This document shows, in pieces, positions 52,700 through 63,822 of a stretch of 64,000 nt of DNA. The stretch covers positions 163,921,709 to 163,985,708 of the forward strand of contig NC_090730.1 of assembly GCF_036898095.1 (NCBI RefSeq), written 5' to 3'. The position numbers were made by a program, and so were the translations under genes. Position 1 is the first letter of the stretch. The number at the start of each line of letters is the position of its first letter. The DNA comes from Palaemon carinicauda (taxonomy: Eukaryota > Arthropoda > Malacostraca > Decapoda > Palaemonidae). Under the pieces are notes generated by a model. That model made no database searches, was not told the DNA's origin, and worked only from the letters and a program-made list of their open reading frames with translations.

Positions 52700-52828
52700 T
52701 CTTCTTTTTTTTTTTTAGGTTTAAGGTTTTTTTTTTAGGCTTAAGGTTTTTTTTTTTAGGCTTAAGGTTTTTTTTTAGGCTTAAGGTATTTTTTTAGGTT
52801 TAAGGTCTTTTTTTTAGGCTTAAGGACT
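52700..52828. repeat. about 20-bp minisatellite (T-run + AGGCTTAAGG)
   Basis: Six to seven units of a T(7-11) run followed by AGGYTTAAGG. The T-run length varies between units. Confidence 0.9.
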
Positions 52829-52896
52829 GGCTATGCAGGTGAAGAAACTCTGATAATGATGAATGAGCGTGTCTTGTTTGAGTGGGTAAAATGATG

Positions 52897-55800
52897 CTTG
52901 GCTTCACCAACCGGCCAAAAATTGATGCTTGGCTTCCCCGTACTGCGCACTTGGCTTCGCCGACCGGCCCAAAAATGACGCTTGGCTTCACCGCCTGGCC
53001 CGCTTGGCTTCACCACCCGGCTTACAATGGCACTTGGCTTCACTGCATGGCCAGCTTGGCTTCACCGCCCGGCTTACAATGGCGCTTGGCTTCACCGCCC
53101 GGCTTACAATGGCGCTTGGCTTCATCGCCCGGCCCAACAATGGCGCTTGGCTTTACCGCCCGGCTTACAATGGCTCTTGGCTTCACCGCCTGGCCAGCTT
53201 GGCTTCACCGCCCGGCTTACAATGGCGCTTAGCTTCACCGCCTGGCCCGCTTGGCTTCACCGCCCGGCTTACAATGGCGCTTGGCTTCACCGCCTGGCCC
53301 GCTTGGCTTCACCGCCCGGCTTACAATGGCGCTTGGCTTCACCGCCTGGCCCGCTTGGCTTCACCGCCCGGCTTACAATGGCGCTTGGCTTCACCGCCTG
53401 GCCCGCTTGGCTTCACCGCCCGGCTTACAATGGCGCTTGGCTTCACCGCCTGGCCCGCTTGGCTTCACCGCCCGGCTTACAATGGCGCTTGGCTTCACCG
53501 CCTGGCCCGCTTGGCTTCACCGCCCGGCTTACAATGGCGCTTGGCTTCACCGCCTGGCCCGCTTGGCTTCACCGCCCGGCTTACAATGGCGCTTGGCTTC
53601 ACCGCCTGGCCCTCTTGGCTTCACCGCCCGGCTTACAATGGCGCTTGGCTTCGCCGCCTGGCCCGCTAGGCTTCACCGCCCGGCTTACAATGGCGCTTGG
53701 CTTCACCGCCTGGCCCGCTTGGCTTCACCGCCCGGCTTACAATGGCGCTTGGCTTCACCGCCTGGCCCGCTTGGCTTCACCGCCCGGCTTACAATGGCGC
53801 TTGGCTTCACCGCCTGGCCCGCTTGGCTTCACCGCCCGGCTTACAATGGCGCTTGGCTTCACCGCCTGGCCAGCTTGGCTTCACCGCCCGGCTTACAATG
53901 GCGCTTGGCTTCACCGCCTGGCCCGCTTGGCTTCACCGCCCGGCTTACAATGGCGCTTGGCTTCACCGCCTGGCCAGCTTGGCTTCACCGCCCGGCTTAC
54001 AATGGCGCTTGGCTTCACCGCCTGGCCCGCTTGGCTTCACCGCCCGGCTTACAATGGCGCTTGGCTTCACCGCCTGGCCAGCTTGGCTTCACCGCCCGGC
54101 TTACAATGGCTCTTGGCTTCACCGCCTGGCCCGCTTGGCTTCACCGCCCGGCTTACAATGGCTCTTGGCTTCACCGCCTGGCCCGCTTGGCTTCACCGCC
54201 CGGCTTACAATGGCTCTTGGCTTCACCACCTGGCCCGCTTGGCTTTACCGCCCGGCTTACAATGGCGCTTGGCTTCACCGCCTGGCCCGCTTGGCTTTAC
54301 CGCCCGGCTTACAATGGCTCTTGGCTTCACCGCCTGGCCAGCTTGGCTTCACCGCCCGGCTTACAATGGCGCTTGGCTTCACCGCCTGGCCGCTTGGCTT
54401 CACCGCCCGGCTTACAATGGCGCTTGGCTTCACCGCCTGGCCCGCTTGGCATCACCGCCCGGCTTACAATGGAGCTTGGCTTCACCGCCCGGCCCAACAA
54501 TGGCGCTTGGCTTCACCGCCCGGCTTACAATGGCGCTTGGCTTCACCGCCCGGCCCGCTTGGCTTTACCGCCCGGCTTACAATGGCTCTTGGCTTCACCG
54601 CTTGGCTTTACCGCCCGGCTTACAATGGCGCTTGGCTTCACCGCCCGGCCCGCTTGGCTTTACCGCCCGGCTTACAATGGCGCTTGGCTTCACCGCCCGG
54701 CCCGCTTGGCTTTACCGCCCGGCTTACAATGGCGCTTGGCTTCACCGCCCGGCCCGCTTGGCTTTACCGCCCGGCTTACAATGGCGCTTGGCTTCACCGC
54801 CCGGCCAGCTTGGCTTCACCGCCCGGCTTACAATGGCGCTTGGCTTCACCGCCTGGCCCGCTTGGCTTCACCGCCCGGCTTAATATGGCGCTTGGCTTCA
54901 CCGCCTGGCCCGATTGGCTTTACCGCCCGGCTTACAATGGCTCTTGGCTTCACCGCCTGGCCAGCTTGGCTTCATCGCCCGGCTTACAATGGCGCTTGGC
55001 TTCACCGCCTGGCCCGCTTGGCTTCACCACCTGGCTTACAATGGCGCTTGGCTTCACCGCCTGGCCCGCTTGGCATCAACGCCCGGCTTACAATGGAGCT
55101 TGGCTTCACCGCCCGGCCCAACAATGGCGCTTGGCTTCACCGCCCGGCTTACAATGGCGCTTGGCTTCACCGCCTGGCCCTCTTGGCTTCACCGCCCGGC
55201 TTACAATGGCGCTTGGCTTCACCGCCCGGCTTACAATGGTGCTTGGCTTCACTGCCTGGCCAGCTTGGCTTCACTGCCCGGCTTACAACGGCGCTTGGCT
55301 TCATCGCCCGGCTTACAATGGCGCTTGGCTTCATCGCCCAGCCCAACAATGGCGCTTGGCTTCACCGCCCGGCTTACAATGGCGCTTGGCTTCACCGCCT
55401 GGCCTGCTTGGCTTCACCGCTCGGCTTACAATGGCGCTCGGCTTCACCGCCTGGCCTGCTTGGCTTCACCGCCCGGCTTACAATGGCGCTCGGCTTCACC
55501 GCCTGGCCCGCTTGGCTTCACCGCCCGGCTTACAATGGCGCTCGGCTTCACCGCCTGGCCCGCTTGGCTTCACCGCCTGGCCCGCTTGGCTTCACCGCCT
55601 GGCCCGCTTGGCTTCACCGCCCGGCTTACAATGGCGCTCGGCTTCACCGCCTGGCCCGCTTGGCTTCACCGCCCGGCTTACAATGGCGCTCGGCTTCACC
55701 GCCTGGCCCGCTTGGCTTCACCGCCCAGCTTACAATAATGGCCCGCTTGGCTTCACCGCCCGGCTTAAAATGGCGCTTGGCTTCACCGCCTGGCCCGCTT

Positions 55801-55904
55801 GGCTTTACCGCCCGGCACAATAATGGCGCTTGGCTTCACCGCCTAGCCTAAATATGACGCTTGGCTTCACCGCCTGGCAAAACAATGGCCCTTGGCTTCA
55901 CCAC
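52897..55904. repeat. 52-bp composite minisatellite, about 3 kb
   Basis: The repeat unit is a 22-base module CTTGGCTTCACCGCCTGGCC + CG and a 30-base module CTTGGCTTCACCGCCCGGCT + TACAATGGCG. The common 15-mer CTTGGCTTCACCGCC starts each module. The middle (53220-54100) is almost perfectly homogeneous. The edges show variants (GGCTTTACC, GGCCCAACAATGG, GCTCGGCTTC). No stop codon occurs in any forward frame of the unit, so three overlapping frames of 633, 866 and 708 codons arise. As 52 is not divisible by three, every frame cycles through all phases with a 52-residue period. No promoter, splice or domain evidence supports a protein. Confidence 0.95.
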
Positions 55905-55920
55905 TGAATTTCAAATGTCA

Positions 55921-58380
55921 TCAGTCATGACTGACTACTAATAGGCTAGCTGGAGTGAGGGAAGTTGGCCGAAATCTATTTCAGCACGAAAGGCAACCTC
56001 TGGCGCGGCGGAAAAACCCGTAAGTTCAATGCCCAGAAAACTGAAGTAGGTTTCAAATTGCTTCTCTAAGTAATCCAACTCAAATACAAGTCATGACTGA
56101 TCTTAATAGGCTAGCTGTAGTGAGGGAAGTTTGTCGAAAGCTATTTCAGGAAGAAGGGCAACCTCTGGCGCGGCGGAAAAACCCGTAAGTTCAATGCCCA
56201 GAAAACTGAAGTAGGTTTCAAATTGCTTCTCTAAGTAATCCAACTCAAATACAAGTCATGACTGATCTTAATAGGCTAGCTGTAGTGAGGGAAGTTTGTC
56301 GAAAGCTATTTCAGGAAGAAGGGCAACCTCTGGCGCGGCGGAAAAACCCGTAAGTTCAATGCCCAGAAAACTGAAGTAGGTTTCAAATTGCTTCTCTAAG
56401 TAATCCAACTCAAATACACGTCATGACTGATCTTAATAGGCTAGCTGTAGTGAGGGAAGTTGGCCAAAAGCTATTTCAGTAGGAAGGGCAACCTCTGGCG
56501 CGGCGGAAAAACCCGTAAGTTCAATGCCCAGAAAACTGAAGTAGGTTTCAAATTGCTTCTCTAAGTAATCCAACTCAAATACACGTCATGACTGATCTTA
56601 ATAGGCTAGCTGTAGTGAGGGAAGTTGGTCGAAAGCTATTTCAGTAGGAAGGGCAACCTCTGGCGCGGCGGAAAAACCCGTAAGTTCAATGCCCAGAAAA
56701 CTGAAGTAGGTTTCAAATTGCTTCTCTAAGTAATCCAACTCAAATACAAGTCATGACTGATCTTAATAGGCTAGTTGTAGTGAGGGAAGTTGGCCGAAAG
56801 CTATTTCAGTAGGAAGGGCAACCTCTGGCGCGGCGGAAAAACCCGTAAGTTCAATGCCCAGAAAACTGAAGTAGGTTTCAAATTGCTTCTCTAAGTAATC
56901 CAACTCAAATACAAGTCATGACTGATCTTAATAGGCTAGCTGTAGTGAGGGAAGTTGGCCGAAAGCTATTTCAGTAGGAAGGGCAACCTCTGGCGCGGCG
57001 GAAAAACCCGTAAGTTCAATGCCCAGAAAACTGAAGTAGTTTTCAAATTGCTTCTCTAAGTAATCCAACTCAAATACAAGTCATGACTGATCTTAATAGG
57101 CTAGCTGTAGTGAGGGAAGTTGGCCGAAAGCTATTTCAGTAGGAAGGGCAACCTCTGGCGCGGCGGAAAAACCCGTAAGTTCAATGCCCAGAAAACTGAA
57201 GTAGGTTTCAAATTGCTTCTCTAAGTAATCCAACTCAAATACAAGTCATGACTGATCTTAATAGGCTAGCTGTAGTGAGGGAAGTTGGCCGAAAGCTATT
57301 TCAGTAGGAAGGGCAACCTCTGGCGCGGCGGAAAAACCCGTAAGTTCAATGCCCAGAAAACTGAAGTAGGTTTCAAATTGCTTCTCTAAGTAATCCAACT
57401 CAAATACAAGTCATGACTGATCTTAATAGGCTAGCTGTAGTGAGGGAAGTTGGCCGAAAGCTATTTCAGTAGGAAGGGCAACCTCTGGCGCGGCGGAAAA
57501 ACCCGTAAGTTCAATGCCCAGAAAACTGAAGTAGGTTTCAAATTGCTTCTCTAAGTAATCCAACTCAAATACACGTCATGACTGATCTTAATAGGCTAGC
57601 TGTAGTGAGGGAAGTTTGTCGAAAGCTATTTCAGGAAGAAGGGCAACCTCTGGCGCGGCGGAAAAACCCGTAAGTTCAATGCCCAGAAAACTGAAGTAGG
57701 TTTCAAAATGCTTCTCTAGGTAATCCAACTCAAATACAAGTCATGACTGATCTTAATAGGCTAGCTGTAGTGAGGGAAGTTGGCCGAAAGCTATTTCAGT
57801 AGGAAGGGCAACCTCTGGCGCGGCGGAAAAACCCGTAAGTTCAATGCCCAGAAAACTGAAGTAGGTTTCAAATTGCTTCTCTAAGTAATCCAACTCAAAT
57901 ACAAGTCATGACTGACCCCTATTAGGCTAGCTGTAGTGAGGGAAGTTGGCCAAAAGCTATTTCAGTAGGAAGGGCAACCTCTGGCGCGGCGGAAAAACCC
58001 GTAAGTTCAATGCCCAGAAAACTGAAGTAGGTTTCAAATAGCTTCTCTAAGTAATCCAACTAAAAATACAAGTCATGACTGATCATAATAGGCTAGCTGT
58101 AGTGAGGGAAGTTTGTCGAAAGCTATTTTAGTAAGAAGGGCAACCTCTGGCGCGGCGGAAAAACCCGTAAGTTCAATGCCCACAAAACTGAAGTAGGTTT
58201 CAAATTGCTTCTCTATGTAATCTAACTCAAATACAAGTCATGACTGACCCCTAATAGGCTAGCTGTAGTGAGGGAAGTTGGCCGAAAGCTATTTCAGAAG
58301 GAAGGGCAACCTCTGGCGCGGCGGAAAAACCCGTAAGTTCAATGCCCAGAAAACTGAAGTAGGTTTCAAATTGCTTCCCT
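55921..58380. repeat. 165-bp satellite array, about 15 units
   Basis: Units marked by GCAACCTCTGGCGCGGCGGA at 55993, 56158, 56323, 56488, 56653, 56818, 56983, 57148, 57313, 57478, 57643, 57808, 57974, 58140 and 58306, so spacing is 165-166. Two subtypes differ in the GTTGGCCGAAAGC/AGTAGGAAGG versus GTTTGTCGAAAGC/AGGAAGAAGG segment. Each unit contains CCCGTAAGTTC. All frames are interrupted, so it is non-coding. Confidence 0.95.
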
Positions 58381-58619
58381 TATTCTTCCGACTCAAATAT
58401 AAGCCATGAATTATCATGATACATTTATGAAGTACTGATGAATTATGAGTTGAGATTAAAAGGAAATAAAAAAAAGAGGGAAGGAAGAAAGGGTCGTGGG
58501 AACCAAGCCTGCCATAATGGATGTGGGCAAAACCCACCTGATGAGCTCTTTGGTCAGAGCGAAACCCTTATGTATGTCCCTTTGGTAGTGGTATGTATGA
58601 ATTGATTAATTTTTATATA

Positions 58620-58621
<2 letters not shown>

Positions 58622-58710
<89 letters not shown>
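58622..58710. repeat. (TA)n microsatellite
   Basis: Pure AT alternation of about 88 bases between the satellite flank and the large inverted repeat. Confidence 0.97.
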
Positions 58711-58711
<1 letters not shown>

Positions 58712-58740
58712 CATATTCACACACACATGGCTTTCTGGTA

Positions 58741-59166
58741 GAAGGGAGTGTATAATTAGAATCCCATTGATGGTTAAGTGTTGGCCTTCAAATGGCGATG
58801 CTTACAGCTCCATCTATCATGAGCTGGCCTTCGTTCCTCTCCTTCTGAACAATGTGTGTTCCATCAAATCATTCCGTATGAGAGGGTTTCTGGTCGTGGA
58901 CATCAATATAGTGTTGGTTTACCTAGAGGAAATATGTGAATCACGACACCCTGATGTACGCAAGCCAGCAGAAATCGGGGGTCAATAAATGAACATTATA
59001 TTGATATCCACGACGAGAAACCCTCTCATACAGAATGATTTGATGGAACACACATTGTTCAGAAGGAGAGGAACGAAGGCCAGCTCATGATAGATGGAGC
59101 TGTAAGCATTGCCATTTAAAGGCCAACACTTGACATTCAATGGGATTCTAGTCATACACTCCCTTC
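58741..59166. repeat. long inverted repeat, 175-bp arms, 76-base spacer
   Basis: Left arm 58741-58915 and right arm 58992-59166 are reverse complements at roughly 93 percent by eye, e.g. CAGCTCCATCTATCATGAGC and its complement. The spacer holds CACGACACCCTGATGTACGC. A transcript would fold into a long hairpin. A + frame across it (58593-58988) has no known domain. Confidence 0.92.
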
Positions 59167-59423
59167 AAGATAAAAGCAATATGGATGATATCTGTGGTGG
59201 TGTATGTGCCTGCTTATGTGTCTAAATGTGTATGCATATGTGTAAGTGTGTGTATAATAAATAAACAACAATTATCCTCTTTTTAATCTAGGGATTTTTG
59301 AAATTTGTAATAGTTTAAATTTCCAATTTTTAGTTTTATATAAAATATATTTTTGAAATATTCAATTATAATTTTTGTAGAACCTCATACATAAAAATGA
59401 ATCTAAAGTTTATATTAATCTAC

Positions 59424-59575
59424 AGATTGGTGATGGTGGGAGATTTTCGTCTGATCGCTCACAGCAAACCAACCTAGTATGGGTGACCCTGACTAGTATA
59501 GCTATGCAATATGTTCTAGCCACTGCAGATTGGTGATGGTGGGAGATTTTCATCTGATCGCTCACAGCAAGCGAA
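59424..59575. repeat. 50-bp direct repeat
   Basis: CAGATTGGTGATGGTGGGAG ATTTTC(G/A)TCTGATCGCTCACAGCAA occurs at about 59424 and again at about 59526, separated by about 50 bases. Confidence 0.9.
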
Positions 59576-59726
59576 CCTATAGTGCATAGAATGGTTTATG
59601 TGATAGACCGTATTTCATAATTTCAGATTGGAAGTTGAGAAACTTGTACAGTTTCTGAAAACATTTGACAGGTGTTGGAGTAAGATTCAGAAGTTTTCAG
59701 AATCCAAGTCCTTAAATCAGATATAG

Positions 59727-60050
59727 AGTTGTGATGGCCGATGTGGTAACGTCCCTGACTGCTGAACGCCAGAGTACCGCTCAAGCTCGTTAGTTTCTTT
59801 GATCCCTGTAACCTCACCATTCTTGTGAGCTAAGGATGGGGGGTTTGGGGAGGCTAATCAACATGTCTATCTGCCGAGTCATCAGCAGCCATTGCCTGAC
59901 CCTCCTTGGTCCTAGCTTTGGGTGGGGAGGGGGCTTGAGCGCTGATTATATGCATATATATGGTCACTCTCTAGGGCATTGTCCTGCTTGATAGGGCAAT
60001 GTCACTGTCTCTTTCCTCTGTCATCATGAGTGACCTTTAAACCTTTAAAT
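59727..60050 (+). mobile_element. tRNA-derived SINE, B box deleted
   Basis: GATGGCCGATGTGGTAACGT head, then CGCCAGAGTACCGCTCAAGC, lacking the CTGCGGTTCG found at 63295. The body contains CTTTGGGTGGGGAGGGGGCT and GGGCATTGTCCTGCTTGATA. Confidence 0.8.
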
Positions 60051-60154
60051 GCCTTTTCTCTTTGTATCTAGAGACATTTGACAGATGTTGGAATGAGATT
60101 CAGTTTTCTAAATGAATTCCTTGATTTCTTTTACCTTAATTTAGACTTTACATG

Positions 60155-60156
<2 letters not shown>

Positions 60157-60228
<72 letters not shown>

Positions 60229-60255
60229 TATACACATATGTATATAGGTATATAT

Positions 60256-60341
<86 letters not shown>

Positions 60342-60342
60342 G

Positions 60343-60421
<79 letters not shown>
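60157..60421. repeat. (TA)n array
   Basis: About 265 bases of AT alternation with ACATATG-type interruptions. The equivalent array in copy B (63673-63822) is shorter. Confidence 0.95.
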
Positions 60422-60425
<4 letters not shown>

Positions 60426-60593
60426 AAAAAAGGGTAATCCAGTTTCTATTACTTATTGGTTTTATTTTCCCATATCAACAAAATTGGAAACCTTACTGTA
60501 TGCTGAATAAAAGTAAACAAAAAAAATCTAAAGAAATAACATCCCCTGATAAAGTATATGGAAAAGGGCGCCCTTCAGCAACTGCTAAATTCG

Positions 60594-61204
60594 CTGCCTT
60601 CTTTTCAATTTATCCTTATATTTTCCACCTCATGAGATTTCCTCTGGATTATTTCCAGTCTAAACAAACTCATATTTCCTTCACAATTTCTATCAAATTT
60701 TATTGCATAAAACACTAACTTGAAATATGATTGATGGCACAAATTCATCATCTCTTTCGAAAACAAAAATTTTTTGGGGGGGCACACATTCTCCATCTCC
60801 TTCAAACATGCAAATCAAGCAGTAATTTCCAAGGGGAAATTGCAACATCTAAAAATAGACGAGAACAAAAAAGAACTAGAACTAAAAGGGAAAATAAAAG
60901 TCAGTCCTTAAACTAATTAAGTTTCCCCGGCCCCAAATCCCATAATCTAACTCAACTAACTGGACGAAAAAACAAGAAAGAAAAGTCAGTCACAGAGGAG
61001 CCATATTTTTCCTCCTATCCTAAAAGGACTTTTTGTCTTTGCGTATCTCTTTCAAATCCTTCTCTGCTTGCTCAAGCATCCTACAGGATACACGCCTGAT
61101 TATACTACGGTTTTCAGCGTTGGTTTAAATCATTATTATTCAGCTTTTATGGATCTGGTTTCGTGAGTTTGGAACGCGGGAGGTTTCACAAAATGTTCAG
61201 CTTT
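60594..61204. other. no gene recognised
   Basis: AT-rich DNA. It may be the continuation of the duplicated segment, whose partner lies outside the window. Confidence 0.4.
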
Positions 61205-61211
61205 GCAATGG

Positions 61212-62425
61212 AACCTCAATTTAAATGGAGATTGGATCATGGGAGTGGACAGGTTACCTCAATTTAAATGGAGAGTGGATCATGGGAGTGGACAGGTTAC
61301 CTCAATCTAAATGGAGAGTGGATCATGGGAGTGGACAGGTTACCTCAATTTAAATGGAGAGTGGATCATGGGAGTGGACAGGTTACCTCAATCTAAATGG
61401 AGAGTGGATCATGGGAGTGGACAGGTTACCTCAATTTAAATGGAGAGTGGATCATGGGAGTGGACAGGTTACCTCAATCTAAATGGAGAGTGGATCATGG
61501 GAGTGGACAGGTTACCTCAATTTAAATGGAGAGTGGATCATGGGAGTGGACAGGTTACCTCAATTTAAATGGAGAGTGGATCATGGGAGTGGACAGGTTA
61601 CCTCAATTTAAATGGAGAGTGGATCATGGGAGTGGACAGGTTACCTCAATTTAAATGGAGAGTGGATCATGGGAGTGGACAGGTTACCTCAATTTAAATG
61701 GAGAGTGGATCATGGGAGTGGACAGGTTATCTCAATTTAAATGGAGATTGGATCATGGGAGTGGACAGGTTACCTCAATTTAAATGGAGAGTGGATCATG
61801 GGAGTGGACAGGTTACCTCAATTTAAATGGAGAGTGGATCATGGGAGTGGACAGGTTACCTCAATTTAAATGGAGATTGGATCATGGGAGTGGACAGGTT
61901 ACCTCAATTTAAATGGAGAGTGGATCATGGGAGTGGACAGGTTACCTCAATTTAAATGGAGAGTGGATCATGGGAGTGGACAGGTTACCTCAATTTAAAT
62001 GGAGATTGGATCATGGGAGTGGACAGGTTATCTCAATTTAAATGGAGATTGGATCATGGGAGTGGACAGGTTACCTCAATTTAAATGGAGAGTGGATCAT
62101 GGGAGTGGACAGGTTACCTCAATTTAAATGGAGAGTGGATCATGGGAGTGGACAGGTTACCTCAATTTAAATGGAGAGTGGATCATGGGAGTGGACAGGT
62201 TACCTCAATTTAAATGGAGATTGGATCATGGGAGTGGACAGGTTACCTCAATTTAAATGGAGAGTGGATCATGGGAGTGGACAGGTTACCTCAATTTAAA
62301 TGGAGAGTGGATCATGGGAGTGGACAGGTTACCTCAATTTAAATGGAGATTGGATCATGGGAGTGGAAAGGTTATCTCAATTTAAATGGAGATTGGATCA
62401 TGGGAGTGGACAGGTTATCTCTATG
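61212..62425. repeat. 43-bp minisatellite, about 28 units, with higher-order pattern
   Basis: The unit consists of GGTTACCTCAATTTAAATGG, AGAGTGGATCATGGGAGTGG and ACA. Variants are AATCTAAAT (alternating with AATTTAAAT in the first seven units) and GGAGATTGG for GGAGAGTGG (recurring mostly every third unit in the second half). Units contain stops in all frames. Confidence 0.95.
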
Positions 62426-62581
62426 GTAGGTATGGTAATACACTTGGGAAAAAAATACTTGAAACCATAAAAAATAGTATTTACAAGAACATTAATATTG
62501 TATATTTTGTTAGGGTTATTGGTATCAAAAATGTGATATTAATCAATGGAAAAGGCTCATTCGAAACAGCGACCACATATA

Positions 62582-62620
62582 GAAGAAGAAGAAGAAGAAG
62601 AAGAAGAAGAAGAAGAAGGG
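62582..62620. repeat. (GAA)n microsatellite
   Basis: AGAAGAAGAAG... for about 38 bases. Confidence 0.95.
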
Positions 62621-62699
62621 GAGGATTCATATAAAAAATATCCTTGAATAAATGAATGGCCAATAAATATAAACATCAACAGTGACAGTATCAGTGAAA

Positions 62700-63035
62700 C
62701 TAGCAGTAAAGGATTAAAGGTTTAAAGGCCACTCGTGAATGGCAGAGACAAGGGACAGTGACATTGCCCTATCAAACAGGACAATGCCCTAGAGACTGAC
62801 CATATATACACATGGCCAGCGCCCAAGCGACCTCTCTCCCCAAGGTAGGACAAAGGAGGGCCAGGCAATGGCTTCTAATGAGTTAGCAGATAGATCTATA
62901 GGCTCCTCAAAACCCCCATCCTTAGCTCACAAGGATGGTGAGGTAGCGACCAAAGAAACGAACGAGTTTGAGCGAGACTCGAACCCCAGTCTGGAAATCA
63001 CCAGTCAGGGACGTTACCACTCAGACCAGTATTCC
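62700..63035 (-). mobile_element. tRNA-derived SINE, complete-looking copy
   Basis: The minus strand starts GGTCTGAGTGGTAACGTCCC (A box) and has GGGGTTCGAGTCTCGCTC (B box) about 40 bases on, then the SINE body and a terminal TTTAAACCTTTAATCC. The A/B spacing fits a polymerase III promoter. Confidence 0.8.
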
Positions 63036-63244
63036 TTGTTGTGTCAGCAGAATTAGCAGTAGCCCTGGTTTCAATACCTCTCCTTGTAAGACTTCTGTGA
63101 CGTTCAGTGACTGGGACTCTTCCATTGTGGCGTTAACCAAGGTCTACAGAATCCTTGGTGTTAACTTGACCTTAGAATGGTCACGAAATATGCTACTGTT
63201 CGCTAAGTCTTATTATTTCAGAATTCAAGTCCTTAGTTCCGAGA

Positions 63245-63575
63245 AAGGGTTGTGATGGCCGATGTGGTAACGTCCCTGACTGCTGAACGCCAGACTGCGG
63301 TTCGAGTACCGCTCAAGCTCGTTAGTTTCTTTGGTCCCTGTAACCTCACCATTCTTGAGAGCTAAGGATGGGGGGTTTGGGGAGGCTAACCTACAGGTCT
63401 ATCTGCTGAGTCATCAGCAGCCATTGCCTGACCCTCCTTAGTCCTAGCTTTGGGTGGGGAGGGGGCTTGGGCGCTGATTATATGCATATATATAGTCACT
63501 CTCTAGGGCATTGTCCTGCTTGATAGGGCAATGTCACTGTCTCTTTCCTCTGTCATCGTGAGTGACCTTTAAATG
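63245..63575 (+). mobile_element. tRNA-derived SINE in duplication copy B
   Basis: GATGGCCGATGTGGTAACGT head with B-box-like GCGGTTCGAGTACCGC, then the same body as at 59727 and 62700. Confidence 0.82.
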
Positions 63576-63666
63576 ACTTTTCTGTTTGTATCTAGAGACA
63601 TTTCACAGATGTTGGAATGAGATTCAGTTTTCTAAATGAATTCCTTGATTTCTTTTACCTTAATGT

Positions 63667-63672
<6 letters not shown>

Positions 63673-63752
<80 letters not shown>

Positions 63753-63755
63753 CAA

Positions 63756-63816
<61 letters not shown>

Positions 63817-63822
63817 TATACC
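63673..63822. repeat. (TA)n array in duplication copy B
   Basis: AT alternation with a single ACATACAAATG interruption. Confidence 0.95.

Larger units (their letters stand above)
59694..60593 (+). repeat. segmental duplication, copy A
   Basis: Matches 63218-64000 from TTCAGAATCCAAGTCCTTA through a SINE, the ATTTGACAGATGTTGGAATG block, a (TA)n array and the sequence ending CAGCAACTGCTAAATTCG. The offset is about 3.5 kb and the orientation is direct. Confidence 0.9.

Noticed and set aside
52982..55851. Long open frames of 633, 708 and 866 codons
   Set aside because: They are three overlapping frames of one stop-free 52-bp repeat. Openness in all frames is a property of the unit and there is no domain, promoter or splice evidence, so I annotate a minisatellite.
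55921..58380. CRISPR-like array
   Set aside because: Units are contiguous 165-bp tandem copies without unique spacers, in a eukaryotic context.
63245..63330. Possible tRNA gene
   Set aside because: The tRNA-like head is continuous with a repeated SINE body found at 59727 and 62700.
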